A program made the translations under genes and the position numbers. From Isoetes taiwanensis (taxonomy: Eukaryota; Streptophyta; Lycopodiopsida; Isoetales; Isoetaceae), in the NCBI GenBank assembly GCA_021234155.1, contig JAJEKV010000013.1, forward strand, positions 22,294,065-22,358,064: a DNA stretch of 64,000 nucleotides, in the 5' to 3' direction. Below, piece after piece: positions 49,258-59,830 of the stretch; position 1 is the stretch's first letter; every line of letters begins with the position of its first letter. The notes under the pieces were generated by a model. That model made no database searches and had not been told where the DNA came from. It saw nothing but the letters and a program-made list of their open reading frames with translations.

Positions 49258-50216
49258 ATCAACTCAAATCACATCATCTAAAGTAGGGTAATATGTGGTA
49301 ATGCATGGAATCAATTTCTAACAACATGGGCAAACATGAACAATCTAAATGTCAGTAGTTCATGGTATCGGCTTTGAAAGTAGTTGCAATGTTCTGAAAT
49401 GTTGGAAGATGTTCCAATCATATTCTAGTTCTTACAGTCATGTTGATCTGCTCATGTTCTAAATAAGTATATTGCATTCTAGTTTCTACCAATCTTAGAA
49501 AAGCACCAAGTAATCCTTCTATTATAATTCTAGACATCTTCTTACGTTACATAGAGAATGATGCAGCAATGATATAGAAAATAACCAATGACATGCTTCA
49601 TTAGCATATCTAAAATGCACTATTGGAAAAAATGGATAAACAACAATCACATATCTTAAAATTGGAAATAATACAATTCTGTGCAACTATCCGAAGTTAG
49701 ATCGGAGTGCTTTTTGGTGCTTGGAAAGCTTGCTCCATGATCTTTCCAATGGTGTATAAATTGCAGGGGTTCTTTGGCGGATGATTACCATTTTGGATCC
49801 GATTAACTCGACCCTTTCAAGGATCTTGCACTGATAGTATTGTTTTGCTCATATCTAGAGCATCCAAACTCGAATTGGAGTGTTCTTTGGTGCGTTAGAA
49901 AGCTTAATCTTTCTAATATTGTGCATATTGAGGGCCCGGGGGGGGGGGGACTAATCACGATGTAGATGTCCGCTTCATTTTGGCCCTCCGATGTCGATGG
50001 CTCCTTCCATTTCTTTGCAAAGAACAAGGGGCCCTTCAATAGTGCATGTTAACCCGCTTCTTATCACTTTAACACCTCAACCATAGCCGCCAGAGTTTGA
50101 TCATCACCCCTTGGAGTCTTTAAGATCCATGAACAAAGATTAACATATAAAAAGGTGAGATCACTCGACTTCTCAATAAAGATACTCATTATAGACATTA
50201 GATATTGGCTAGGGCA
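49258..50216. other. No recognised gene
   Basis: Contains a G run of about 10 near 49940 and two imperfect repeats built on TTGGTGC...GAAAGCTT (near 49715 and 49887). Frames such as 49803-50039 minus show no motif. Confidence 0.35.
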
Positions 50217-50452
50217 TTGCATCTTACTCTCAACGAGACAAGCATTGTCCAATGCAAAGTTCCATAGGTGCTGGCAGTTCAGATGGCTCAGATGAACCTC
50301 CAAGGTTCAACACATGGTGCTGATGTGGAGCAGATTGCATCTTACTCTCAACGAGACAAGCATTGTCCAATGCAAAGTTCCATAGGTGCTGGCAGTTCAG
50401 ATGGCTCAGATGAACCTCTAAGGTTCAACACATGGTGCTGATGTGGAGCCGA
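50217..50452 (+). repeat. Near-perfect 118-bp tandem duplication
   Basis: Units 50217-50334 and 50335-50452 differ at only about two bases and start TTGCATCTTACTCTCAACG. Such identity points to a very recent duplication or to an assembly artefact. Confidence 0.9.
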
Positions 50453-50899
50453 TTGCATCTGCTACCAGTGTTGGCAGTGCATATTGCCTAGAAATACATT
50501 CAACATGTGTTGTAGGTTCAACTTTGGCTAATGAAGGGGAGCGGATTGTTGAGGCATTGACTCCAGAAGATTTATACAAGTTCCCTCGTCCAACCCGTCT
50601 TTCTCTCAATTTCAATATGCTTCAAATAGACTTAAAGAACAAGTTTGACATTCTCACTGCTATTTTGCACATGCAGCAACAAGAGATGATACAATTTAGA
50701 TGTGTATTGAGGTGATGTGAAACATAGCGAGCTTTGAAAGCTTGCCTACAGTTCCGCCATTTGGCGCTTGATAAGATGATCTCCTGCTCGCAAGTCAAGC
50801 GCAGACGTTCCACTATGGCAGCCCATGGGGGCTGTCATATTCCATCTATGGCAAAAGTCAGATTACTTATAGATGAGAAATGTGTATGAATCAAATCAA

Positions 50900-51500
50900 G
50901 GAAGGAAGGAAGGAAGGAAGTATATTTTAACGTCCACAGAGGCCAACTGGCCTATGAGATGGAAATATGACAAACATACAATAGAAATAATAATAAAGTG
51001 TGTAAGCACAATGAACTAAAGGTAACCAAACCATGGGTTCTGAGGCCACTGATCTCGAATAATAGTTGTGCATCCCCGGTACACTGCCCACTTTCGTTGT
51101 AGCCTAGCCTCCCGCACCTTACACAACTCCTGACGTCGTCTGGTGAGCTGAAGTGGAGAGAGATCCTCCTGAACTGAGAACTGGGTGTCTTTTAGGTGAC
51201 TTCCATGCTGAAGTACATACAGCATGTCCTATGGGCTATTGAACTGCACGACGATATGGCGGGGACGGTCTGGCCTCTGAGCCCCAACCCTGCGCGCTGT
51301 AACAACAGTGGGCCTCTGAATATGCATAACATCTGTAAAGAAGTTAGCTGCCTGTTCTGTATCCAAGGCAAAATTTGCCTCTGGCTTTGGCACACCGACA
51401 ATGCGCAAATTCAAGCTCCTGTCCACTGCCGTCTGAGTGAATTCTGCTGCCTGCGCGTTCCCAAGGCCCTTATCCTACCTGTGACTGTGATGGATTGAAC
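50900..51500 (-). mobile_element. Half-LINE: L1-type ORF1 joined to a LINE 3' end
   Basis: On the minus strand the ORF1 C-terminal half reads AVDRSLNLRIVGVPKPE, then VVTARRVGAQRPDRPRHIVV, then a second segment from 51225 with YVLQHGSHLKDTQFSVQEDL, SPLQLTRRRQELCKVR and ends NPWFGYL at 51016. This is the RRM plus C-terminal domain layout of Transposase_22 (L1 ORF1p) proteins: RIVGVP, ARRVG, RPRHIVVQF and DLSPLQ..RR correspond to known blocks. About 90 bases after the stop, the shared LINE 3' end (GGCCTCTGTGGACGTTAAAA on this strand) and a CCTT tail at about 50903-50921 follow. No ORF2 lies between. A frame break occurs between the two ORF1 segments. Confidence 0.7.
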
Positions 51501-51659
51501 ATACACAGGTAGCATCTATATGTAAAGGATATTTATCTATGGAAAGCTTGGATGGAAGGTTGTCGACTGAGAGCGAGCATTGCAGGTAAAAAGTAATTAA
51601 TATTGATTCAGGCACTTAGGTTGGACAAAAGAGAAAATGAAAATTTATTAATAACAAGA

Positions 51660-52510
51660 TGTTATATATTAGCAATCTTATTCACAAGCTTGTTTATAAA
51701 AGTGCACATCTCCACTAAATTTTGAGGTTGATCTAAGGCATAAATTGGTCCGATAACCGACACCATGTATGTTTATCATATATGGGTTTATGCCATTTCC
51801 AAGATGGATAGCGACATCAGTAATGCGTTCTATCATACTCGAAGCCCCATCAGAGCCAAATGCGACGAGTTTGTTTGTGTTTAGCTCATATTCTTCCACT
51901 TTCGCTACAATTGCATCATAGATAGATGCTGCAGCTCCATTAACCACCTTTCTAATACAAAAAAAAAAAAAACTAGTTATAACTTTCGGCCTTCCAAAAA
52001 AGTGGTAAACATAATCAAATGCTTCGTGGTGCTGATGTCTGTGGATTCATCAACCATTGATCCAAAGGCTACTTCTCATCCTTTCCAGAATGGAGGCTTT
52101 AATGACCGTGGTGATGCTAGCAACAAAGTTAGCACATGCTTTCATATTCTCATAGTGACCGATCAGTTGCTTACAACCACATTTGTATATCAAGGCCACA
52201 AGCCTTTGATATTTTCGAAATGCAAAATCCTCCTTTGCTACCATGTACGCACAATTGAACAGATTGGCAAGTGCATTGTTTATGAAACCAGTTAAAGTCA
52301 CCAGAGTGGAAGCTTTAATACGAATTTCAATTGAAGGTCCAAGTTTAGAGACTTCTGATGTTTCAGCCAGCATAAAGCACTTGGAGAAAATGTGCAAAGT
52401 TTTGGCACGTTGATACAGGTACATGCCAAGAATTTCAAAGGGATGGTGAAGATGAGGATATAGAGGATGGAATAGATCTGAATATTTTTGGACCTCAACA
52501 AATGTCACGA
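51660..52510 (-). pseudogene. hAT-type transposase fragment (DUF4371 region)
   Basis: The RNase H fold of hAT transposases is recognisable on the minus strand. In order: KEDFAFRKYQRLVALI, GHYENMKACANFVASI, KASILERMRSS, then VDESTDISTTKHLIMF with the first catalytic-type Asp, TFLEGRK, NGAAASIYDAI and KLVAFGSDGASSM with the second Asp, then NPYMINIHGVGYRTNLC. The BED finger before it and the C-terminal hATC dimerisation domain are not seen. Frames change at least twice. The fragment ends about 160 bp upstream (in plus coordinates, to the right) of the half-LINE. Confidence 0.8.
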
Positions 52511-53394
52511 ATCTCCACCTTCCATGTTAAATATAAATGGCATATTCTAATTTCATAGTTGCATTAAAGTATGGCAACCCAAAAGAAACGCAACGAAAAA
52601 AGTGCTCACATTCCCCAGAAAATCCCCCATTGAGGAACGGGGGACTCGAGAGCAATGGGTTATTTTCTTTGCAATGGGGAATGATTAAACAAAAGGGGAG
52701 GATTCTTGAACAAAAAGGGTATATTCTAATGGGGGAATTAGTGGAAATAGAAGATTGCAAATACACAAAGGGGTATTTTTAAGAAAGGGGGATTGGGTCA
52801 AAATTGATTTTGCAAACGGATTGGGGTCTTTTTAAGAAAAGAGGAATAAGATGTTGGGATCCCATGATATAAGTGGTGCAAGTTTGATGTGCTTTGATGA
52901 AGTTCAGGTACATTCTAAGCTAGATTTTAATTTCGCAATTCCTACACAATGGTATTGATTCCATAAGTATAGCTGTATTTTAGAATTTAAATATTAGTAT
53001 AGCATAAGAGGTTATGGATAGAAAGATAGGGAATAATTGTAGTTTGTCCATGGGTTATCAGTTGCAGTTGCACCACTTACGCACGAGATGCCAATTGAAC
53101 ATTTGTCTAAATTTTGCGTACAAGGTCCCATCAAAATCCTTTCCAAAGAAATCAAATCTGCAGCGGTAAAAATGTTATTGTATGGACTTGAGCAGCATGG
53201 TCAAGCAGAATTTTGTGTATCAAATTTGTTTCTTGAAGTCTGATCAATTTATTACTGTTGTTTCTGAAGTAATAAAAAATCTTATCAATTTCTTACTAAT
53301 TAACTCTGATCAATTTGCTACTTATCAACTTGTTTTTGAAATGAGTATAATCTTTCAAATGATAACAAAGTAGGTATTATCTTATGAATCATAA
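52511..53394. other. No recognised gene
   Basis: Rich in GGGGG and AAGGGG words near 52.63-52.85 kb, which recur near 53.57-53.70 kb. I could not prove an element. Frames here have no motif. Confidence 0.35.
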
Positions 53395-53540
53395 CATGGT
53401 ATTATCTGAAACAGGCTATTATCTTACAAATGAAAACATAGTATGTTATTTTAGGGTATTATCTGAGACAGGGTTTTAGCTTACAAATGATAACAGGGTA
53501 TTATCTGAAATAACGTATTATCTTACAAATAATAATAGAG
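53395..53540 (+). repeat. Degenerate GGTATTATCTGA repeat
   Basis: Three to four units of the words GGTATTATCTGA(A/G)A and TATTATCTTACAAAT follow one another with spacings of about 58 and 42 bp. Confidence 0.75.
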
Positions 53541-54075
53541 TATGAATTTACATTTTTTGAATAGGGGATTGTGACACCTGCATAAGGGGATATTATCTTA
53601 AAAATGAGGAAAAGGGGGATTGTGGCAAAAAAAACTCCGATTCTAAAAGTCCAGTTTATCCCCTATTGTTGTTCGAAAAAAAGGGGGGATTTTACAGGCA
53701 TTTTTTGGGGTATTTTTTGGGGTATTGGAACACCTTTTCCATAGTGAAAATTCCCCGCTCCAAATAATGCGGAGAGGTGCCGTTTCGGGGTGCTTTAGTT
53801 TTTTGCTATTTCTCACTCCTAGAGGCCCCGTCTTTTTCAGAGTGTAAACCAGGAATTGGTTCTTCTCTTGCCATAACAAGGTATATATCTCTTATTGAAT
53901 CGTCATATTTTGGTGAAACGCAGGTTATTTCAGTAAAATTTAATGCTTGTTAATTTTCTTTTGGCCATTTGGTGTCATTTTGCTGCGGTTAGCTTCTTCA
54001 TGCTAATGGGGAAGCAACATGAATCTCCAATCTTAAGTTCTAAAGAATATTTTTAATGATGTTTTACATAAGAGT

Positions 54076-54235
54076 AGAATAGAATAGAATAGATTTTTTA
54101 ACGTCCACGGAGACCAATAGGTCATGGGACCCATACAATGGGCTAGTACAATCATTACTACTAGGATTAAAAAACCCCTGCCTCGAAAGGTTTTCAAGGG
54201 AAAAACCTTTGCAGTAATGATGATACTAGACAAAC
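54076..54235 (-). mobile_element. LINE 3' end only, copy 4
   Basis: On the minus strand: AAAACC / GGTTTTTT inverted pair, TAATCCTAGTAGTAAT, GGGTCCCATGACC, GGTCTCCGTGGACGTTAAAA and a TATTC tail. It is a strongly 5'-truncated insertion of about 160 bp and matches the end of copy 1. Confidence 0.75.
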
Positions 54236-56475
54236 GGAGATAATGACTACTGAGGGCTCAGTAATTGCAGACGTTTATCTAGAACCTCAAGTATGTATAA
54301 TGCCAAGTCATGCACAGATGGTGCTCTGAGAACTTCATATTGAAAAACAATAATAATGTGATAGTATAGTGCCACATGAATGCTCTCTCTATTTTGGCAT
54401 ATGGCCTGGCATATTAGTGGTTGTCTTTTGTTGTTTTGGCATTACCATGCTATTGATATGATTATATTTCTTAATGGAAAGGATTCCCTAAATTTAGTGA
54501 TGCTATTGATATGATTATATTCTTAATCAAGTTTAGTGATGAATGAATAGATGATAAATTCTAAACTTTAGCTACATGTATGGATCAGAAACACAAATAA
54601 TTTTGATTGTGTTGGAAGTGTTAATGCTTAGATTCATGGATGCTGTCCCGCCATAGCTAAGATAGTAGAGTTGCTTTTAGCTTAATACTCTATGCATAGA
54701 AATTCCATTCTTGCAAGTTGCAAGTCCCTTTCTCTTTAATCATATGCGTCAATAGCATTTATGGAGGTTGGCCCTAATATGTTACACCTTGATTTAGTTT
54801 GATTCACATTTGCCAATAATGCAAAGTGCATGGTTTTGAAATGTTGGTACAACATAAAACCAAAATTTCTAGGATAGACAAAGAAGTCATCTTTGATATA
54901 CTTCACGTGTTGGACTTTAGCTTGTCAATACTGAGCATGCTTTGTGTTATTGTGAACTGCAGTGCACAATTCAAAACTGGAAGGCACATGTAGCCGTTGT
55001 AACATCGAAGGAAGCGTATGGTTCAATATATCTATATTATCCAATTGCACACGAGGAATATGAAAGCAATTTATTCCTGATGGTTGTGCAGAAGTCCAAG
55101 CTTTGACTTGGACTATGGCATTATAGAGTAGAAAGTCATGCCCAAGTTTGTACATTTGTGCTTTGTTTTCCTCATTGTGTTTTGTGGGTGCAAGCAAGGC
55201 AGAGAAGGCGCCTTTGACCAGTTAATGAGGTAGGGACATGTTTGGAGGTTGGTAGTAGTTGAGCATTAAAATGTATGATAATAGGAACAGCATTTGCCTT
55301 TGTCTTTTCGTCCTCTACAGCTGACATCTAAAGGCACAAAAGTTGCTTCATTTGGACCATTCAAGAGCTATGGTGCAAATGTCATCCTAGCCTAGTGACA
55401 TATCTAATGATCAGCATCAATGTTTCACCTTGGCCTTGCTGTTATGTGTACAAGATGCCACATCTTGAAGCATTTCTTCCACACAGAAATGCAGTTTTCA
55501 CTTGGTCATTTTCTCTTTTTCACAAAACACAGGTTTACACTGTTACAATCAGATTACATGGCAGCCTTTTCCCTTCTAGTTCAGCGCACTTCTTGTGCAT
55601 GTAGTGCTTCATGGGACCTCGGCCATTGTTATCAAATCTGTCAAGTCGCATGAGACGTGAAAGCTTCCATTTGGGTAGTTGAAGAAAGTAGTAGCTTGTT
55701 TTGTTTATCATTATTATTATTATGCTTCTTTTGATATTGCCGTTTCTTTAAGTTCCTTCCCCTGCTTTTTGGCTCCCTGTACTGAACGTTACTGATGGCT
55801 CCTCTGCTACATGACCATAACTGCTTAAAGCTCACTTTTTACCCTTCATTATCATAAAAAGTTACTTATAAATAAATCCTAAGATACTTAACAGCCAGCC
55901 ATTTTGGCTCTTATTCCTGTTTAATCCTCATATTCCCGACCATTTAATCTCATGCATCTTCTTATGCTTCTTAATACAGTGCCAAGATACTTGACCAAAA
56001 CAGTGCCAAGATAAACATGCCAATCAGAGAAATATTCCAACCTAATCTTCATAGTTCTGACCATTCAATATCCTGTGTTTTTTGTTCTTGTCCGTAATAA
56101 AAAGAATATAACATAAAATAATGAGAGACGAACTGTGCTCAATGTTCACACGGCCCTTGCTTTGCAAGAATCAAGGCTTTGAAAGCAATGATGAGTGTAG
56201 ACCGATTCACGAAACTTTTGCAAATTGTACTCAATTGACAGGGATTCTTTGCACTTGAACATGGTCCTCACACAATATTGTTGAATACGCCTTCATACAA
56301 CAGTGACGAGTAAAATGCAACGCATATCCCATCTTTTCCATGAATTGTTTAGGACATACAAAACACACAAATCCTTCAGTATCCTATCCCCAAACAGGGG
56401 CATTTTTCTTGTGGCTGGTTTGGGGGAAAACACCATCCCCTGCAGGAGGCAAACCTAGATTCAAATTATATCCAG
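54236..56475. other. No recognised gene
   Basis: A short imperfect duplication (GCTATTGATATGATTATAT) lies near 54450-54540. Frames at 54925-55197 minus and 55395-55653 plus have no motif. The last part is the 3' flank of the RING gene. Confidence 0.4.
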
Positions 56476-56533
56476 CTATGTACAATGAATTAATATAATG
56501 TTGATATGAAAACAAAACCAAGATTCCTTTTGA

Positions 56534-57703
56534 TCAAGGTCTGGCAGGAGATGTTTGAGGAAAATCTTTGCCAACAAGCTTCTTGAGACTCCTTGTAAGA
56601 GCTGGAATGAATTTGTTATCTTGTAAAGCAGGAGATTGAGGAGTTGGAGCACTCTGATCTCCAGTGAACAGCCTTGCATTGGAAGTAAACATTGTCTTGC
56701 CATCTGAAGAAGATCTGCGCAAAGAGAATGTCCTTTTGAATGAAAATCCGGAATGTTTTTCGGCTTCCTCTTCTTCAAAATGCTCAGGAGTAGCTGGAAG
56801 GCCGCTAATTTCTCTCCAGTTTCTTGTTCTTTCACCTACTACAGGATCAATGTTAATGGTCACAGATCCGGCACCAGAACTGGGGTCTTTAGTTGCAAAT
56901 TCAGATATTTCAGCCCAGTTGGGTCGATTGGCAATGCTATTATGACCAACAGATCGACTTAAACCACTGCGAAGAAGAATCATACGGTTTCTGCGAAGAG
57001 ATTCTTCAGCAGAAAGAGGGCTTCTGGGGGGCAATTTGGGGTATGAGGGAGAACCCATATCAGATTTCCTCAAGGGGGAGTGTTCGAGGTTCTGAACTGC
57101 CCGTTTGAAGGATTCAGAGTTACGAGAAAGGGTGCGAATAATAGAAACAGGGATGGTCTGATCTTGGGGTTCCCCTGTTTCTACAGGCTGAGCATCCGCT
57201 TGCAAATTGGGATCAAGTGGAGCAGATTCTAAGGGGACAAGGCTAAATCTGCAAAGGGGGCATGTGGTGTGGGATTGAAGCCACATATCGATGCATTGGG
57301 GATGGAAAGAGTGGCCGCAGGTCGGGAGCAGCTTAAGCTTTTCCTCTTCTTCAAATTCAACCAGGCAGACAACGCACTCAAATCCGACCTTGCCCTTCTT
57401 CCGCCCTTTTACAGACGCAAATCGCATGAGAGGTAATTTCTGAACCATCTCAGGCTCCACTCCCACCCCTTCCCTCTCCCGCCAGTACGCCCTTTGCAGC
57501 GACCCATCTGCCCTCACATCGCTATCCCTGTTGCATCTTCTCACATACAGCACAAACAGACCCAGAAAGAAAAACGTTGTCACCAAAACCACTACTATTA
57601 TTGCCATGCTTGCATTGAACCTGTAATTCAGCGCTGTTGGATATGCGCTTCCTGTCTGAACCGGGCTGCTAGTCGGAGTAGACATTGTTGGAGAAATTCT
57701 CAC
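56534..57703 (-). CDS. ATL-type RING-H2 E3 ubiquitin ligase, single exon
   Basis: ATL proteins are membrane-anchored E3 ligases that transfer ubiquitin from an E2 enzyme to target proteins. The 389-residue frame has an N-terminal hydrophobic segment at about residues 33-54 (ASMAIIVVVLVTTFFFLGLF), a basic stop (RRCNR), a VQKLPLMRF segment in the place of the GLD motif of the family, and a RING-H2 domain at residues 110-151. The ligands are C110, C113, C129, H131, H134, C137, C148 and C151, with the usual WLQ after C137. The C-terminal part is Ser/Pro-rich and disordered in character. The single-exon structure and length suit the family. An alternative start is Met7. There is no break. The substrate cannot be inferred. 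Confidence 0.92.
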   Translation of the reverse strand: MRISPTMSTPTSSPVQTGSAYPTALNYRFNASMAIIVVVLVTTFFFLGLFVLYVRRCNRDSDVRADGSLQRAYWREREGVGVEPEMVQKLPLMRFASVKGRKKGKVGFECVVCLVEFEEEEKLKLLPTCGHSFHPQCIDMWLQSHTTCPLCRFSLVPLESAPLDPNLQADAQPVETGEPQDQTIPVSIIRTLSRNSESFKRAVQNLEHSPLRKSDMGSPSYPKLPPRSPLSAEESLRRNRMILLRSGLSRSVGHNSIANRPNWAEISEFATKDPSSGAGSVTINIDPVVGERTRNWREISGLPATPEHFEEEEAEKHSGFSFKRTFSLRRSSSDGKTMFTSNARLFTGDQSAPTPQSPALQDNKFIPALTRSLKKLVGKDFPQTSPARP

Positions 57704-58194
57704 CCAAATCTGAGTTGGGATGTTGGTTCTAGTGAGGCGGGATATAAATTCTGAGGCAAAATGAAGGTCGTCTAACTGTGATAGGATTAATGAAGCACAT
57801 TCTTCTTACAATTCTAGATGGATGAGGGAGGATAGGCGGCCGATGCAAGTATTTCTGGAAATTTCGTGCGTAAGGCGCTGACCCAAGCAAGCAAGGAGAC
57901 ACAAAGGGCGCCGGTTGCCTGACAAGTAAAAATAAGGAGAATTTGGAGTTAAAATAAAATATGGGTATTATCCGCTTGGTGGGTTATGCACATTGTCTAA
58001 CCTACGTGTCACGGCTTAGCCTAGCTTCCTGTGCATAGTTGATGCCACATCAAGCTATCGATTGTGAGGCTACCAACCTGTGTTATAAACTGGTGATTTT
58101 CTAGAGAATATCTTATTATCCCCCTTTATCTTTAAAAAATCAATTCAATTCAATCCACTTCGTCAACATGGAAATTGGCTCGCTCATTCTAGAC
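57704..58194. other. RING gene upstream region
   Basis: Promoter-side flank of the RING gene. A CAATT run at 58138-58153 resembles the tail of LINE copy 2, but the LINE 3' landmarks are not seen beside it. Confidence 0.4.
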
Positions 58195-58385
58195 ATTCTA
58201 CCTCCAGAATGGAAAATGGCAGGGCAATTCTGCTCACAGGTAATTCCAAGGTAAATCTGAAGGCCGCGACCCAGTTACCATGTTGTGGCAGCCTGGAACT
58301 GGGTCGTTGATTCCAAGACCTGCTTCCCGCTCCTGCCGTTCGCGGGACTTCCTACATCCGCTCCCCAGATTCCATGCCACCATAC
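58195..58385 (+). repeat. Dispersed repeat, copy B
   Basis: Inverted relative of 48950-49125, with AGAATGG, GAGCAGAAT, CCACAAC/CCATGTTG, CTGGAATC and CGGGA words in matching order. It carries its own hairpin at 58268-58306 (CGACCCAGTT ... AACTGGGTCG). A T run of 22 (58409-58430) follows; copy A also has a short A/T run at the corresponding side. Confidence 0.55.
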
Positions 58386-58739
58386 ATCAAATATCTAGCA
58401 TAATAACGTTTTTTTTTTTTTTTTTTTTTTGCCATGGTTTTCTATGATTTTGGTGCTGTATTCGTTGGGGCATACTAAAAAGTATTTCTAGAGTGCGCCT
58501 TTTTTGGAGCGTTGATCTGGGTTAGGTTAAACAATCTAAGGGTTGCTATTTTGGGAACTGCATTCATATGCATCAAACCTCAAAATTTTTGTTGCTAGAT
58601 ATTCTTCTAGATTCATGTTGTTCATCTTCTTCATTCGTGCTATTGCTGGAATATCTGGTCTTGCTAGATATTGTTGTTGTGGATTCGTGTTGTTGCTTCT
58701 TCGTTTGGTCGGTGCATTTATTGGCCCCCGATTTGGACT

Positions 58740-59830
58740 TGGATTCCGTGAGGGGTATTAGACTCATGGAATAGGGGTATTAGGACTCGTGGTTTTACAA
58801 GTGCACACTTATTCCATAAGTCAATACTCCCGATTTTGTGTTGATATTAGGCAAGTCAAATACCTCCCATTTCTCCTTTGCCGGTCCTCCTATCCCTAAA
58901 AAGGGGGTATTACCTGCATTACACAAGTCGAATACCTAAGGGGGTATTAGGCTCGTCTAAACTAAGGCATGTATTGTGCAAATCGAATACCCATTGCTTA
59001 TACCACAAGTCAAATACCGTGGCACCTGATCTCTGCCGGATATGGACTTCTTGCAAGGGTTTGTTTGTCGCAGAGTTCCTCCGCTTTCTCTTTTGTGGAT
59101 TGTTTAATCTGGCAATCCCCTTTCCATAGTCCTTGGTTTGAAACTTTGCAAGCCCCTTTTAGCATCTAGGTCCCAATCCAGATCGACCAGCCGCAGATCC
59201 GTGATGGCATATTAGATCAGTGGTTGTGTTTAGACAAAGAATAGCTCTGCTGGGTCTTCTTCAGATTAAAATCTCCATAGTTTTGACTTGTTTTTCTTCA
59301 CTTTCCAGTAGAGCTGACCCTGTAGCAATAATGTCGAAGTGCCAAATTGCATTCTGTTTGTACCTTCGCTCTATATTTTGGTTTTTTGTGGCACTAAGGA
59401 GATCATCCCTTCCTTCTTGAACATAGTTCTTTTTTCTTGGGGGCCAAAACATGGATGATGCCGTTTTACTATTTACGCTTGAGCAACAGAAGTCGATAAC
59501 TTATTGAGCTTGCCCGTATTCTTTGGTGGGAAGGGAAACGTCGCGATGGAGTTACAGCTTGATTTTGGGGGTATTCGGCCCCAGATGATCGCATGCAAGA
59601 GGTATTTGGCTTCCAAATTTTGGAATAGGGCGTATTCGATTTGCAGTCCCACACATTGGCGTATTCGACCTGCAGTTTCAGCTCAAAACAGAGGCGTATT
59701 CGGTTCATAGATTTCAGAGGTTAACTTGGCGGGTCGAATACCCCCTTGCCGGATTTTTTTATCAGAAAAAAAACAGTAACATGCAGGCCGAATACCACAC
59801 GAAGGTATTCGGCTTACGGTTTTATGGAAT
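58740..59830. repeat. Field of GGTATTCG / CGAATACC motifs
   Basis: The word GTATT(A/C)G, often as GGTATTCG, and its complement CGAATACC recur more than a dozen times at irregular spacing of about 20-60 bp, in both orientations. Examples are at 58750, 58781, 58905, 58930, 58986, 59570, 59629, 59659, 59695 and 59737. Frames in the region reflect this composition and are not called as genes. Confidence 0.55.

Noticed and set aside
49930-49950. G run as a quadruplex or regulatory site
   Set aside because: A single homopolymer of about 10 G without further G tracts; it may also be a read artefact.
53643-53879. 78-codon minus-strand frame as a gene
   Set aside because: It lies in GGGG-rich sequence with repeats, and no motif or homologous frame was recognised.
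57494-57754. Plus-strand frame overlapping the RING gene
   Set aside because: It is a shadow of the RING coding sequence on the other strand.
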